DNA of 64,000 nt from Bacteroidota bacterium (lineage in GTDB: Bacteria > Bacteroidota > Bacteroidia > B-17B0 > Aurantibacillaceae). The notes under the pieces were generated by a model, which worked only from the letters and a program-made list of their open reading frames with translations, did no database searches and was not told the origin of the DNA. Made by a program: the position numbers and the translations under genes. Below are positions 42,601 through 50,060 of this stretch, in pieces (position 1 is the stretch's first letter; every line of letters begins with the position of its first letter). Location: the NCBI GenBank assembly GCA_021156365.1, contig JAJNDK010000014.1, positions 1 through 64,000 on the forward strand, given 5' to 3'.

Positions 42601-42837
42601 CCGAACCCGGCGATGAATGAAGTAAATATTCATTTTGAGGCGCCTTACGACAATGAAATGACCGTTGAGGTGAAGGATATTTTAGGAAGGCAGGTTGCTG
42701 CCTACTCATTTAATGTGACACAGGGCGATCAAACAATAAGCATTAACACCGTAGACCTTTCACAGGGAACGTATATTGTCAGCTGTAAATTCGAAAACCT
42801 GCCGGCGGTTAATAACCGATTGATCATTAACAAGTAA
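36688..42837 (+). CDS. Giant multi-domain T9SS cell-surface protein (2049 aa)
   Basis: Signal peptide (1-24). It is built of repeats: PPC-like domains ('NDNCSGPTVLTPGASC' ... 'DDDIWYSFVATATSHSVTVDGASDFDAVVAVY' ... 'GGGNFTICI'); two MAM-like 'choice-of-anchor J' domains ('LPYTENFETGSGGC...' and 'FSASCLDWITVNGTET...'), each followed by an Ig/FN3-like linker ('LTWTAPASGPCNAHTGYKLYIGTNVGATN'); more PPC copies at about 880-1350; then a filamentous region with 'GNFTNLGTLSCDPTSTVIFNGTGTQTVSGDL'; and a T9SS type A sorting domain ('WSIFPNPAMNEVNIHF ... GTYIVSCKFENL ... LIINK'). Likely a surface adhesin or matrix protein. The C-terminal ~700 residues are closely similar to the protein encoded at 43546-48126. 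Confidence 0.9.
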   Translation: MNFRKILYSVSAILAFAVSNKAFSQIIDNCSGTPNLLTVGTSCTTTNYTVAAAWTNDGPAMCTGTSYRDGWFRFTTGAGVTSVAIDGTSDRQMGLAVYTACGGTEVGCTVPGAANASLSITVTPSTTYYLRIARTNNANANTMVGTICVYSTAANDNCSGPTVLTPGASCSPTAGNTTTGYSSSGVGCNTGTPDDDIWYSFVATATSHSVTVDGASDFDAVVAVYTSCLASSSPTGGACADVTGADGIEALTLSGLTIGTTYYIKVHDYAAGGGNFTICITTPVVCSNPAAATLPYTENFETGSGGCPLVGVENGSQTNRWAWGTATANGGTRSMYISNTNGTTNNYTGTSSIVHFYRDIVFPASPTCYTLTFDHKGVGESTYDYMQVFLVSPSTTPVAGTALPSGQIGATYYNQQATWQTSTIQIPASNAGTTMRLVFSWTNDVFTTNNPPAAVDNISITASASTVPGCATLGIPANAATNLCATAVPLTWTAPASGPCNAHTGYKLYIGTNVGATNIINGMDIGNVTTYTLTSLNASTTYYWSIVPYNTAAGDATGCPIRSFTTAAFTPDNSAPITDNFSASCLDWITVNGTETNQWFLGSATGNPASSVYISNNNGTGNAYSTGVTSIVHFYKDIDFPAGQSCITLTFDWKNVGEATYDYINVYLAPTTENPVAGTLPTAAYQVGTSYDNQSGWQTVTLTLPASAAGTTQRLIFTWRNDGFAGTQPPGAIDNINIAVSAPPVPNCAGGFIPANAATNICPVSTALTWTAPTGTCQNVTGYLLYVGTDPAATNLINGTNVGNVLTYTLPTLSGSTLYYWKIVPVNGTGSAVSCTTNSFTTSASPSATACSSAMGAGVTAVTLPYTLASGTTVGMGDNLTAANTVTCGSTNYLTGTDVVYVFTPTASGAITASVTITGATADAGMMLYEGCPLSAGGCGTAAGSCIGYAQSNNGGTRTINACVQAGVTYYLVLDAYTTPVDYSFTNLSITAPTGAVVNDDPCTAIDLPIATTCSYATYSNQCATASSGVPAPGCANYQGGDVWFKVTVPSSGAVTIDTDDLVMLDGGMAAYSGSSCSSLTLLSCDDDNSANGTMPQLTLTSLTPGQVIYIRVWEAGNNNNGTFGICVSNPCPSGSPSNDVCTSATALTLGTTVTGNNSCSGNIGEPARPTCWTTGNMNTVWYSFVAPASGQIKIRTIAGTLTNTQIEVLSGACSSTMTSVGCNNNAVDCGGTSTNLSFLSLTGLTAGVTYYIRVDGANNLTGSFAVIAIDGTSSFPGSANQDCVEPGPVCNQQIAIGNPGYQSYGANCDLPTSYCLSSGERNVVWYRIPINAAGSLTFNIVPNDYTGTAGPETDYDFAIWRIDVGATCATIAAGTSTPLRCNYDPLGVTGLATGGNSPAPYTGFNLAYETPIAVANGEIYLLAISNYSNSTSGFQLDFNGSAPIDYSAAPTTVAWTGGTSTAYNITGNWGGCAFPTCGINAEVTPASTNQPNLTAAISPQRVKDLMINPGSTLTLGPNSVLEICGNFTNLGTLSCDPTSTVIFNGTGTQTVSGDLTGTNRFGHFTVTKSSGTVILASHMDVGGNFTTSSATSVFNINGYILNVAGNFTNSSAGTTFTGVANSTVIFNGTAAQTYTPGGALVLNNVTMNHSGTGVTITTTGTPNLIVGTAGLLTLTNGRIITPGNQQVEVRNTANASVGTGNTGSFVEGNLLRYLAAGASGSFNFPVGHATKGYQLANLNFTTAASGSASQLLARFDAWGGGFPQPGSPGWGPECAATYNQPFLDNGFWSVDVASGASTGTYNITLYNTNYTNAAAGFSVGKSPSGAPAWALQGTCVGLCPVTAVQRNGMTGFSKFATVQSSAVLPLQLLSFTAQPKGTYNEVKWETASEEKLHHFELQSSSSGLDFRNIHNREAAGNSSSQIVYRHNDYSYYSPVTYYRLRSVDNDGSARYSSIIQVENLKKMLNVWSIFPNPAMNEVNIHFEAPYDNEMTVEVKDILGRQVAAYSFNVTQGDQTISINTVDLSQGTYIVSCKFENLPAVNNRLIINK

Positions 42838-43136
42838 TGTTCTTGTTGTGAAATTGTAAAGTTTTGACTCCTGAAGAGTTACAATGCTGAGTTTCCGGCT
42901 TTTTCTTACAAAGAGGCAGAGTTGATTTTATCTTTTTGATAAGCTGTTTTTGCTTGTTGATGCAACTAATTTGCTTTTAAGTCGATATTTATTGAATTTA
43001 ATGACATTCCAGCTGATTTTTCGGCAACTTTTTCCCGATCTTTAGCGTATAGTATTGAAGTTGTTAACACCCTTACTTGAATAATAAGAGGCAATAGTGC
43101 CTTTAAAGGGTGCAATTACTTATTATTTTTATCGAA
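42838..43136. other. Intergenic region between the two surface-protein modules
   Basis: 299 bp without a supported gene. A+T-rich; I see no terminator with a T-run and no complete TTTG/TAnnTTTG pair. It separates the first small-plus-giant module from the second. Confidence 0.6.
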
Positions 43137-43520
43137 ATGAGAGAGATTTGTACCCTTCTGTTTTTTCTTGTTATCACCCTGGGATCAAACGCCCAGTCCG
43201 CAGTTTCCTCAGATAGCAGCGCGCGAGCTTCTTCCAACAGCTTGCAGCTTAATGAAAAAAAACTCTCAAAAAGAGATCAAACCATTCTTACCGCTGCAGA
43301 GCAAGCCATCATTACAGATTATATAAACACGCTGGATCCGCGTGTAATGTCCTATCAATTCATTAACGGCGAGCTTTTCGTGTCCCTTGAACGGGGCTTT
43401 CGTATTTTCGACCTGATGGAAGGTTTTAAAGAACGGGGCGTTTCGTTGATGTATATTGAAGGGAAAAATATGCATTTTGTAAATGACGACCTGAAGATCG
43501 AAACCTGGAGCATTAAATAG
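43137..43520 (+). CDS. Small exported hypothetical protein (copy 2 of module)
   Basis: 127 residues from the ATG at 43137 (an upstream ATG at 43110 precedes a non-signal leader). Signal peptide 'MREICTLLFFLVITLGSNAQ'. The mature part includes 'AIITDYINTLDPRVMSYQFINGELFVSLERGFRIFDLMEGFKERGVSLMYIEGKNMHFVNDDLKIETWSIK'. It resembles 36225-36653 in layout (signal, short helical body, final W-[N/S]-I-K) and lies 25 bp before the 1526-residue T9SS protein. Possibly an accessory or chaperone for its surface protein; this is inference. Confidence 0.72.
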   Translation: MREICTLLFFLVITLGSNAQSAVSSDSSARASSNSLQLNEKKLSKRDQTILTAAEQAIITDYINTLDPRVMSYQFINGELFVSLERGFRIFDLMEGFKERGVSLMYIEGKNMHFVNDDLKIETWSIK

Positions 43521-43545
43521 AGGATAGAGAATTTAACAAAAGATT

Positions 43546-46500
43546 ATGGCTCAACGAATACTACTTTTAATTTCTTCTTTTTTCATACTAAGCATAAACC
43601 AGAACCTGTCTGCACAGGTAAGTCAGACATTTAGCGCAAACGGCACATGGATCTGCCCGACGGGTGTTACTTCGGTAACAGTTCAGTGTTGGGGCGGCGG
43701 CGGCGGCGGCGGCGGAACCAATAACAATACCGGTCGATCCGGCGGCGGCGGCGGTGGTGGCGCTTTTGCCTCCAATAACAGCGTAGCAGTAACAGCAGGA
43801 ACAACATATAGCATTGTAGTAGGTGGCGGAGGTAACGGCGGGACTGGTGCGAACGATGGTGCCAATGGTGGCAACTCTTCATTCGGAGCAACGCTTGTAG
43901 TAGCAGCCGGCGGTTCAGGAGGAGATTATGCAAATGGTAACGGCGCAGGCGGGCCAGGCGGAACATTGGCTGCCAGCACAGGTGCCGTAGAATTTGCAGG
44001 TGGTAACGGAGCTACAGGCACAGCAGGTGCAAATGGCGGCGGCGGCGGTGGCGGTGCTGGTACAGCAGCAGGTGGTACCAATGGTGGAGGAACAACAGCC
44101 GGAACAGGTGGTGCGACAGGCGGAGGGAACGGAGGAGCCGGAACAGCTGTTACCAATGGAGATGGAGCCAATGGCTCTACCTTTGGTGGCGGTGGTGGCG
44201 GTTCCAGAAGAAATGGTGATGGTGGGAATGGTGCTGCAGGCCAGGTAATTCTTAGCTGGGTCATCCCCAACGAAAATTGCGCCAGCGCACTTACATTAAC
44301 ACCAGGTTTTACCTGTGTCGCTTCCTATGGCAGCAGCTCTTCTGCTACAGGATCGGGATTGGCCTGCGGGATAGGAACTGCAGATGACGACCTGTGGTTC
44401 AAATTTGTTGCAACTGCTTCCACACAAACGGTTACAGTAGACGGTGCTGCCAATTATGACGCAGTCGTTGGAGCCTATAACACTTGCGGAGGAACTCAAC
44501 CCACGGGAGGCACCTGTGTGAATGCCACCGGGGCTAATGGAAATGAAGTACTCAACCTGAGCGGTTTGACCGCCGGGCTTACCTATTACGTAGAAGTGCA
44601 CGACAATGCTGCGGGTGGTGGCGATTTTACGATCTGTGTTACGGGGCCTACGGTTCCTGCCTGTGCAGGTGCTCCAACCACAACCGGAAGCTGCGCCTCT
44701 GCTACGGTATTTAGCTGGACAGCGCCCAGTACGGCAGTAAATTCACCGGCTACTTCTTACCAGCTTTATTTCGGAACGAATAATCCGCCTACGAACATTG
44801 TCAACGGATCAAATATTGGGAATGTACTTACCTATACTCCTTCTTTAAACCCATCAACTACATATTACTGGCAGGTCGTTCCTCTGAATGCAGTGGGAAG
44901 CGCAGCTGGTTGCTCTGTTCAGAATTTCACCACCTCATCTGTAGCAACCCCTTCAAATGATGATCCATGTGCAGCTACTGCGATCACAGTGGGGAGTACC
45001 TGCTCGTATACAACTTTCTCCAATCAATGTGCTACGGCTACAACGGTTGGCGCACCTCCTGTACCGGGCTGTGCCGGATATTCCGGTGGCGACATCTGGT
45101 TTACAGTAAGTGTTCCTTCCAGTACAGTTACGTTTGATACACAGGCCGGCGGGATGACAGATGGCGGGATGGCGATCTACAGGGGGACCTGCAGCGCACT
45201 CACCCTGATCGAATGTGATGATGACGATGGTACAGGGACCATGCCTACTATCACCCGTACGGATCTGATACCCGGCGAAACGATCTGGATCCGTGTGTGG
45301 GAAAACGGGAATAACAACAACTCAACCTTTGGTCTTTGCGTTTACAGTAGCTGTCTTTCTTCACCGGTCAATGATCTTCCCTGCAATGCTACTTCTATTG
45401 CACTCGGAACGATCTCTTCGGGGGATAATACCTGCGCTGCTGCAGTAGGAGAGCCTGCTGCTTCCTGCTGGGACGGGAGCACCCGGAATACAGTCTGGTA
45501 TTCATTTGTAGCGCCGGCATCCGGCAGTGTGAAGATACGTACAGCTCCGGGTTCTCTGGCTCAAACCCAGATCGCTTTGTATTCAGGTACCTGTGGCGCA
45601 TCCCTGACACAACTGGTATGTAATGATAATGCGCCCAACTGTGGAAGTACAACGATGGCTATTTCCGAAGTAACACGTACAGGACTGACTTCCGGCACTA
45701 CGTATTATATTGCAGTGGATGGAAATACTACTTCCGTAGGAACCTTCGCTATTACGGTAGTGGAAGGCTCGGCTTCGTATCCGCCTTCTTCCGGCCAGGC
45801 TTGTGGTACCAATATTTCGGTGTGTAACTCTACTATCAGTGTAGGGAATCCCGGATATCAGGGAGTGGGCTTTACCTGTGATGACAGTGGTGGCAGTAAT
45901 TGCACGACCGGTGAAAGAGGATCTTCCTGGTATACGATCAACATAGCGAGTCCGGGCACACTTACGTTTAATATCGTTCCGAATAATTACGCCGGTACTT
46001 GCGGAAGTGCGAGTGATTATGATTTCCTGCTTTGGAAAATATCCGGTACAGGCGCTACGGATTGTGCAACGATCACATCGAGTGGCGGTGCAGGTACAGT
46101 GGCCTGTAATTTCAGTGGTTACGGTGTTACAGGCCTTACTGTTAGTGGAAATGCACCTGCGGGTTATCCGAATTGTTTTGATGATTCGTATGAGCCGGGT
46201 ATTGCAGTGGTGGCTGGTGAGGTTTTTGCCTTGCTGATAGAAAATTATAGCGGCAGTACAGCGGGATATTCATTGGATCTCAGCGCTGTTGCAGCTGGAA
46301 CGATCAATTACACACCTCCGACTTCCATTACCTGGAGCGGTGGCGCCAATACAACTGCTTATGATAATGCAACGAACTGGGGTGGCTGTACCACTCCAAG
46401 CTGTACGATAGACGGAACGATCTCTCCATCTTCTTCCTTCCAGCCGAATATTACTGCGGCCATGGGAACAGTAACCGTGAAGAACCTTACCATTGATCCG

Positions 46501-48126
46501 GGTGGAAAGCTTACCCTGGGCGCTAACGCTGTATTGAAAGTATGCGGCAACTTTGCAAACAACGGAACGATCGCTGCTGCTCCTTCTTCTACCATTATTT
46601 TTTCGGATGATGCTACACACACACTAAGCGGAAGTCTCACTGGTGGGAACAAGCTCGGGAACGTTACGATAACCGATCTGGCAGGCGGAGCAAACTGTAC
46701 GGTAACTGCCAATGCTGCCGTTGAGATAGGAGGGACTTTTACCACCTCCAACAGCACCAGTATCTTTAACCTGAACGGCCAGAATTTTACATTAGGAGGA
46801 GATTTTACCAATGCTGCTGCAGGCACTACTTTTACAAATGCTGCCGGATCTACATTTACATTTAACGGAAGCGCAGCACAGTCTTATTCTCCGGGAGGCT
46901 CACTGACACTGAACAATGTTACTATGAACCATTCAGGCGCAGGTGTTTCTCTTTCAACAAGCGGTACACCCGATCTGATTATCGGTGGTGTGCTCACACT
47001 GACCAATGGAAAGATCATTACACCCGGCATCCAACAGGTACATGTAACGAATACCGCCAATGCATCTGTATCTGTAGGTAATTCGGGAAGTTTTGTGCAG
47101 GGCAACCTGAGAAGGAACCTTGCGGCAAGTGCATTAGGTGTTTTTGAATTCCCTGTGGGACATGCTACCAAAGGATACCAGCGTGCCACTCTCGATTTTA
47201 AAACAATAGCTTCGGCAGGTGCATTGCAGTTGTTGGCCAGGTTTGATGCCTGGGGTGGAGCATGGCCGATGCCAGGCGCTCCGAACTGGGGACCTGAGTG
47301 CAGCACTTTTTACGATCAGCCGCATTTGGATAATGGATATTGGTCCATCGACGTAGTTTCGGGAGCCAGTACCGGAACCTACGATATGACACTATACAAT
47401 GCCGGTTATACCAATGCAGCTTCCGGCTTTTCCATTGCGAAAAGCCCGTCGGGAGCTCCTGCCTGGACATTAGACGGAACCTGTAGCTCCTCACCGGTAT
47501 CCGGTGTTACACGTACCGGAATGAGCGGCTTCTCCAAATTCTCTACCATTCAGTCCAGTGTTCCTCTGCCGGTGGAGCTCGTAAGCTTTACGGCTTCATC
47601 AAGAGGCACTTATAACGAAGTGAAATGGGAAACCATGAAAGAAGAGAATTTTAACCGTTATGAGCTCGAAAGCTCCAAAGATGCTTTCATCTATTCTAAA
47701 ATACATACGAAGCAGGGCAGTGGAGTTAATTCCCATTTACTTTTGAAATATAGCTTTGATGATTACATCTTGTTTTATCCGCTTACTTATTATCGTTTAA
47801 AGCTGATCGACAATGACGGAACCTATAAATACAGCTCCGTCATATCCGTGATGAACGAACCGAAAGAGAACAGCCAGGTTTCCATTTATCCGAATCCTGC
47901 TTCCGGAGAAGTGAATATACAGTTCGGACTGATCGATACCAAAGACATCCATTTGGTGGTGAAGGACCTGCAGGGAAGGCAGTTATTGGAAGGCGATTTT
48001 GCTGTTTCCCCGGATAAGCCAATTATTGTACTGAATACCAGTATTTTGTCGTCAGGAACCTATATTGTTTCCTGCAGTGGAAAAGGCCTGACGGAAACAA
48101 ATAATAAGCTGATTATCAGTAAGTAA
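43546..48126 (+). CDS. Glycine-rich multi-domain T9SS cell-surface protein (1526 aa)
   Basis: Signal peptide (1-23). Residues about 27-235 form a Gly-rich domain that starts 'FSANGTWICPTGVTSVTVQCWGGG', the opening of the Gly_rich_2-like family, with Gly runs up to 8 long. Then PPC-like domains ('NENCASALTLTPGFTC' ... 'DDDLWFKFVATASTQTVTVDGAANYDAVVGAY' ... 'GGGDFTICV'), an Ig/FN3-like linker, further PPC-type domains with 'IWFTVSVPSS' and 'NTVWYSFVAPASGSVKIRTAPGS', then a filament-like 'GNFANNGTIAAAPSSTIIF' region, and a T9SS type A sorting domain ('VSIYPNPASGEVNIQF ... GTYIVSCSGKGLTE ... LIISK'). It looks like a paralogue of the 36688 product with a different N-terminus. Confidence 0.9.
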   Translation: MAQRILLLISSFFILSINQNLSAQVSQTFSANGTWICPTGVTSVTVQCWGGGGGGGGTNNNTGRSGGGGGGGAFASNNSVAVTAGTTYSIVVGGGGNGGTGANDGANGGNSSFGATLVVAAGGSGGDYANGNGAGGPGGTLAASTGAVEFAGGNGATGTAGANGGGGGGGAGTAAGGTNGGGTTAGTGGATGGGNGGAGTAVTNGDGANGSTFGGGGGGSRRNGDGGNGAAGQVILSWVIPNENCASALTLTPGFTCVASYGSSSSATGSGLACGIGTADDDLWFKFVATASTQTVTVDGAANYDAVVGAYNTCGGTQPTGGTCVNATGANGNEVLNLSGLTAGLTYYVEVHDNAAGGGDFTICVTGPTVPACAGAPTTTGSCASATVFSWTAPSTAVNSPATSYQLYFGTNNPPTNIVNGSNIGNVLTYTPSLNPSTTYYWQVVPLNAVGSAAGCSVQNFTTSSVATPSNDDPCAATAITVGSTCSYTTFSNQCATATTVGAPPVPGCAGYSGGDIWFTVSVPSSTVTFDTQAGGMTDGGMAIYRGTCSALTLIECDDDDGTGTMPTITRTDLIPGETIWIRVWENGNNNNSTFGLCVYSSCLSSPVNDLPCNATSIALGTISSGDNTCAAAVGEPAASCWDGSTRNTVWYSFVAPASGSVKIRTAPGSLAQTQIALYSGTCGASLTQLVCNDNAPNCGSTTMAISEVTRTGLTSGTTYYIAVDGNTTSVGTFAITVVEGSASYPPSSGQACGTNISVCNSTISVGNPGYQGVGFTCDDSGGSNCTTGERGSSWYTINIASPGTLTFNIVPNNYAGTCGSASDYDFLLWKISGTGATDCATITSSGGAGTVACNFSGYGVTGLTVSGNAPAGYPNCFDDSYEPGIAVVAGEVFALLIENYSGSTAGYSLDLSAVAAGTINYTPPTSITWSGGANTTAYDNATNWGGCTTPSCTIDGTISPSSSFQPNITAAMGTVTVKNLTIDPGGKLTLGANAVLKVCGNFANNGTIAAAPSSTIIFSDDATHTLSGSLTGGNKLGNVTITDLAGGANCTVTANAAVEIGGTFTTSNSTSIFNLNGQNFTLGGDFTNAAAGTTFTNAAGSTFTFNGSAAQSYSPGGSLTLNNVTMNHSGAGVSLSTSGTPDLIIGGVLTLTNGKIITPGIQQVHVTNTANASVSVGNSGSFVQGNLRRNLAASALGVFEFPVGHATKGYQRATLDFKTIASAGALQLLARFDAWGGAWPMPGAPNWGPECSTFYDQPHLDNGYWSIDVVSGASTGTYDMTLYNAGYTNAASGFSIAKSPSGAPAWTLDGTCSSSPVSGVTRTGMSGFSKFSTIQSSVPLPVELVSFTASSRGTYNEVKWETMKEENFNRYELESSKDAFIYSKIHTKQGSGVNSHLLLKYSFDDYILFYPLTYYRLKLIDNDGTYKYSSVISVMNEPKENSQVSIYPNPASGEVNIQFGLIDTKDIHLVVKDLQGRQLLEGDFAVSPDKPIIVLNTSILSSGTYIVSCSGKGLTETNNKLIISK

Positions 48127-48254
48127 AACCACCTTCTTATTTGTAGATTGAAAAACGACATTGGTCTAAAAAATGCCTCAAGCCTTTTTTTCGTTAGTAC
48201 CTTTGTAAGGAACATTACTGTTTAATCTTATTATCTTAAAATTAATTTATTAAT

Positions 48255-48839
48255 ATGAAAAAGTTGTTTTTGTCTCTCTTTGTCCTTTCCTTTTCCCTTT
48301 CTGCTTTCTCTAAAAATTTCGAAGAAGCGCCCACCAAAGAAAACCTCACCAATTCTGCAAACAGGGTAAATAATTCTTCTCTCAGCGTTCAGGTTCCGAA
48401 ATACATTTTTTCCGGGCTGAATACAAACATAGATCTGGTATTCAACAACCCTTCCGATGAGAAATTGATAACGAACAATAATGATCTCTTCTTTATTATT
48501 AATGGTGAGGATGTAAAAATACATTTTGATAAAAATGGTGTAGGCTCTTTCAATCATACATTCAATGAGAACGAGAACCTGAGCATCTATTTCGAAGACT
48601 TTAATTATTCCGCCAATTTGCACATCATACCTATCTGGTATGTAGTGGTGCCGGTGAGCTTACTGGTGATTTTACTGAGTTACAAGCTATTCCGCTCCGG
48701 CAGAAAGAACAAAACAGGCTCGAAAATGGAAGTACCGGAAAGCCAGTCGGAAGAAGGAAATGATGCAGAGATCGCAGCTGCAAAACCTAAAGTGAAGATC
48801 CGGAAAGTAGTAGAGAAAGAAGAAGAGATCTTTGCCTGA
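48255..48839 (+). CDS. Exported single-membrane-anchor hypothetical protein
   Basis: 194 residues. Signal peptide (1-19). Residues about 45-125 have beta-sandwich-like strands ('SVQVPKYIFSGLNTNIDLVFNNPSDEKL', 'GSFNHTFNENENLSIYF'). One transmembrane helix, 'IIPIWYVVVPVSLLVILLSYKLF' (about 127-149), is followed by a charged cytoplasmic tail rich in Lys/Glu ('VKIRKVVEKEEEIFA'). No family recognised. Confidence 0.72.
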   Translation: MKKLFLSLFVLSFSLSAFSKNFEEAPTKENLTNSANRVNNSSLSVQVPKYIFSGLNTNIDLVFNNPSDEKLITNNNDLFFIINGEDVKIHFDKNGVGSFNHTFNENENLSIYFEDFNYSANLHIIPIWYVVVPVSLLVILLSYKLFRSGRKNKTGSKMEVPESQSEEGNDAEIAAAKPKVKIRKVVEKEEEIFA

Positions 48840-48846
48840 TAAACAT

Positions 48847-49407
48847 TTACTTACAGGGCTCTATCCTTGCACCTTGTATGCGTACGATCTTTATATACCG
48901 CTTCTCATAATAGGGCGACGACTTGTAGGTGGAGATAATAACTCCGCCTCTTTTTTTGTTGGAGGAAGAGTGAATGAACGTGAACTCCTCGCCTGGATTT
49001 GAAATAACAATGCCTACATGCCCGGCGCTCCGGATGGCGGCATTGGTTCCTGTAAACACGATCACATCACCCACCTTCGCCGAATCCTTAGCAACCGAAG
49101 GAGTTAACGTTCCGTAATCGATAGAGGAGCGCGGCACCTTCACATTGAAATGACCGAAGACATAATACACAAAACCGGAACAATCGAAGCCGGAGGAAGG
49201 AGAGCAATTCGCATAACTGTAGTTGGTGCCCAAAAATTTCTTCGCGAAGGAAATAAGGCTGTCGTTGCAGATCCTGCCCGGATCGATCACCGCCAATTCT
49301 TTCTTTTTTTGTACTGTTTTCTTGTGTTTTTTTTGTTTTTGGGCGAAGGAAACTGCCTGTATCAGCAGCAGCACCAGGAGCAGTGTTATTTTTAAGCCTT
49401 TTCGCAA
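48847..49407 (-). CDS. NlpC/P60-family peptidoglycan peptidase
   Basis: 186 residues. N-terminal signal sequence (about 1-22). NlpC/P60 catalytic core: 'CSPSSGFDCSGFVYYVFGHFNVKVPRSSIDYG' (Cys76), 'KVGDVIVFTGTNAAIRSAGHVGIVIS' (His130) and 'FTFIHSSSNKKRGGVIIST' (third polar residue His146). Cleaves peptide bonds in murein stem peptides. The start is TTG at 49407, immediately after the TAG stop of the thioredoxin gene. Confidence 0.9.
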   Translation of the reverse strand: MRKGLKITLLLVLLLIQAVSFAQKQKKHKKTVQKKKELAVIDPGRICNDSLISFAKKFLGTNYSYANCSPSSGFDCSGFVYYVFGHFNVKVPRSSIDYGTLTPSVAKDSAKVGDVIVFTGTNAAIRSAGHVGIVISNPGEEFTFIHSSSNKKRGGVIISTYKSSPYYEKRYIKIVRIQGARIEPCK

Positions 49408-50022
49408 CTAAAATTCGGGTTTGTAGGTTTTCAGGAATTCTTCATATTTTTTACTGCTCCAGGCGCCCGAGCCGTAATACTTAACGATCGGTTCAAACTG
49501 CTCTTTCGGATAATATCCGGCTTTTACTTCGAGGCGCTGAACCGAAGAGCTCAGGAATACAATGGAAGGATATTGCAGCTTCTGATCCAGGATAGACCAG
49601 GCAAACTGGTGAGGTGATTTCGGAGTGCCGGGTGCGGCGAAGTTCACAAAGGTAATGACATCGGGCTTGTCGTCGATCCTAACGATCTTTCCGTTTTCGC
49701 GAACCGTATCTTTTCTCATCGTTCCGAGGCGAACCGTATCAAAACATTCTGCATCGAATTTCACACAGTAAAAAGTTTTGTTGAGGTAGCTGGCTACATT
49801 TTTATCACCGAAGGTATGTTTCGACATCATTTTGCAGGGACCGCACCACTGGGTGTAGATGTCGATCATAATAGGGCGCGGTTCTATTTTGGTTTTCGCT
49901 ACTGCTTCTTCAAAGCTGATCCAATGCACCGGCGAATTTTCTTCGCCCGTAAAACCTGCGGCTATGCATAAAGTACAAAGCACGAATAGGAAACGGAATA
50001 TTCCTGTTTTTTTCATTTTCAA
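49408..50022 (-). CDS. Exported thioredoxin-fold protein
   Basis: 204 residues. Signal peptide (1-24, ending AAGFTG). Thioredoxin fold with the active site 'PIMIDIYTQWCGPCKMMSKHTF' (Cys60, Cys63), a mid-protein insertion and 'FVNFAAPGTPKSPHQFAWSILDQKLQYPSIVFLSS' with the expected cis-Pro (YPS). It resembles periplasmic SoxW/DUF255-like reductases. Cotranscribed with the downstream NlpC/P60 gene (adjacent). Confidence 0.87.
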   Translation of the reverse strand: MKMKKTGIFRFLFVLCTLCIAAGFTGEENSPVHWISFEEAVAKTKIEPRPIMIDIYTQWCGPCKMMSKHTFGDKNVASYLNKTFYCVKFDAECFDTVRLGTMRKDTVRENGKIVRIDDKPDVITFVNFAAPGTPKSPHQFAWSILDQKLQYPSIVFLSSSVQRLEVKAGYYPKEQFEPIVKYYGSGAWSSKKYEEFLKTYKPEF

Positions 50023-50060
50023 TTTATTCTTTAGAAACCTTCAGGGTTTGTTCTATAAAT

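Noticed and set aside
43667-44270. Long minus-strand frames rich in Pro/Arg/Leu
   Set aside because: They are the antisense of the glycine-rich coding region; low-complexity shadows.
37453-47494. Multiple minus-strand frames of 60-155 residues
   Set aside because: All lie opposite the two giant surface-protein genes, with Arg/Cys/Ser-rich composition and no signal or motif.
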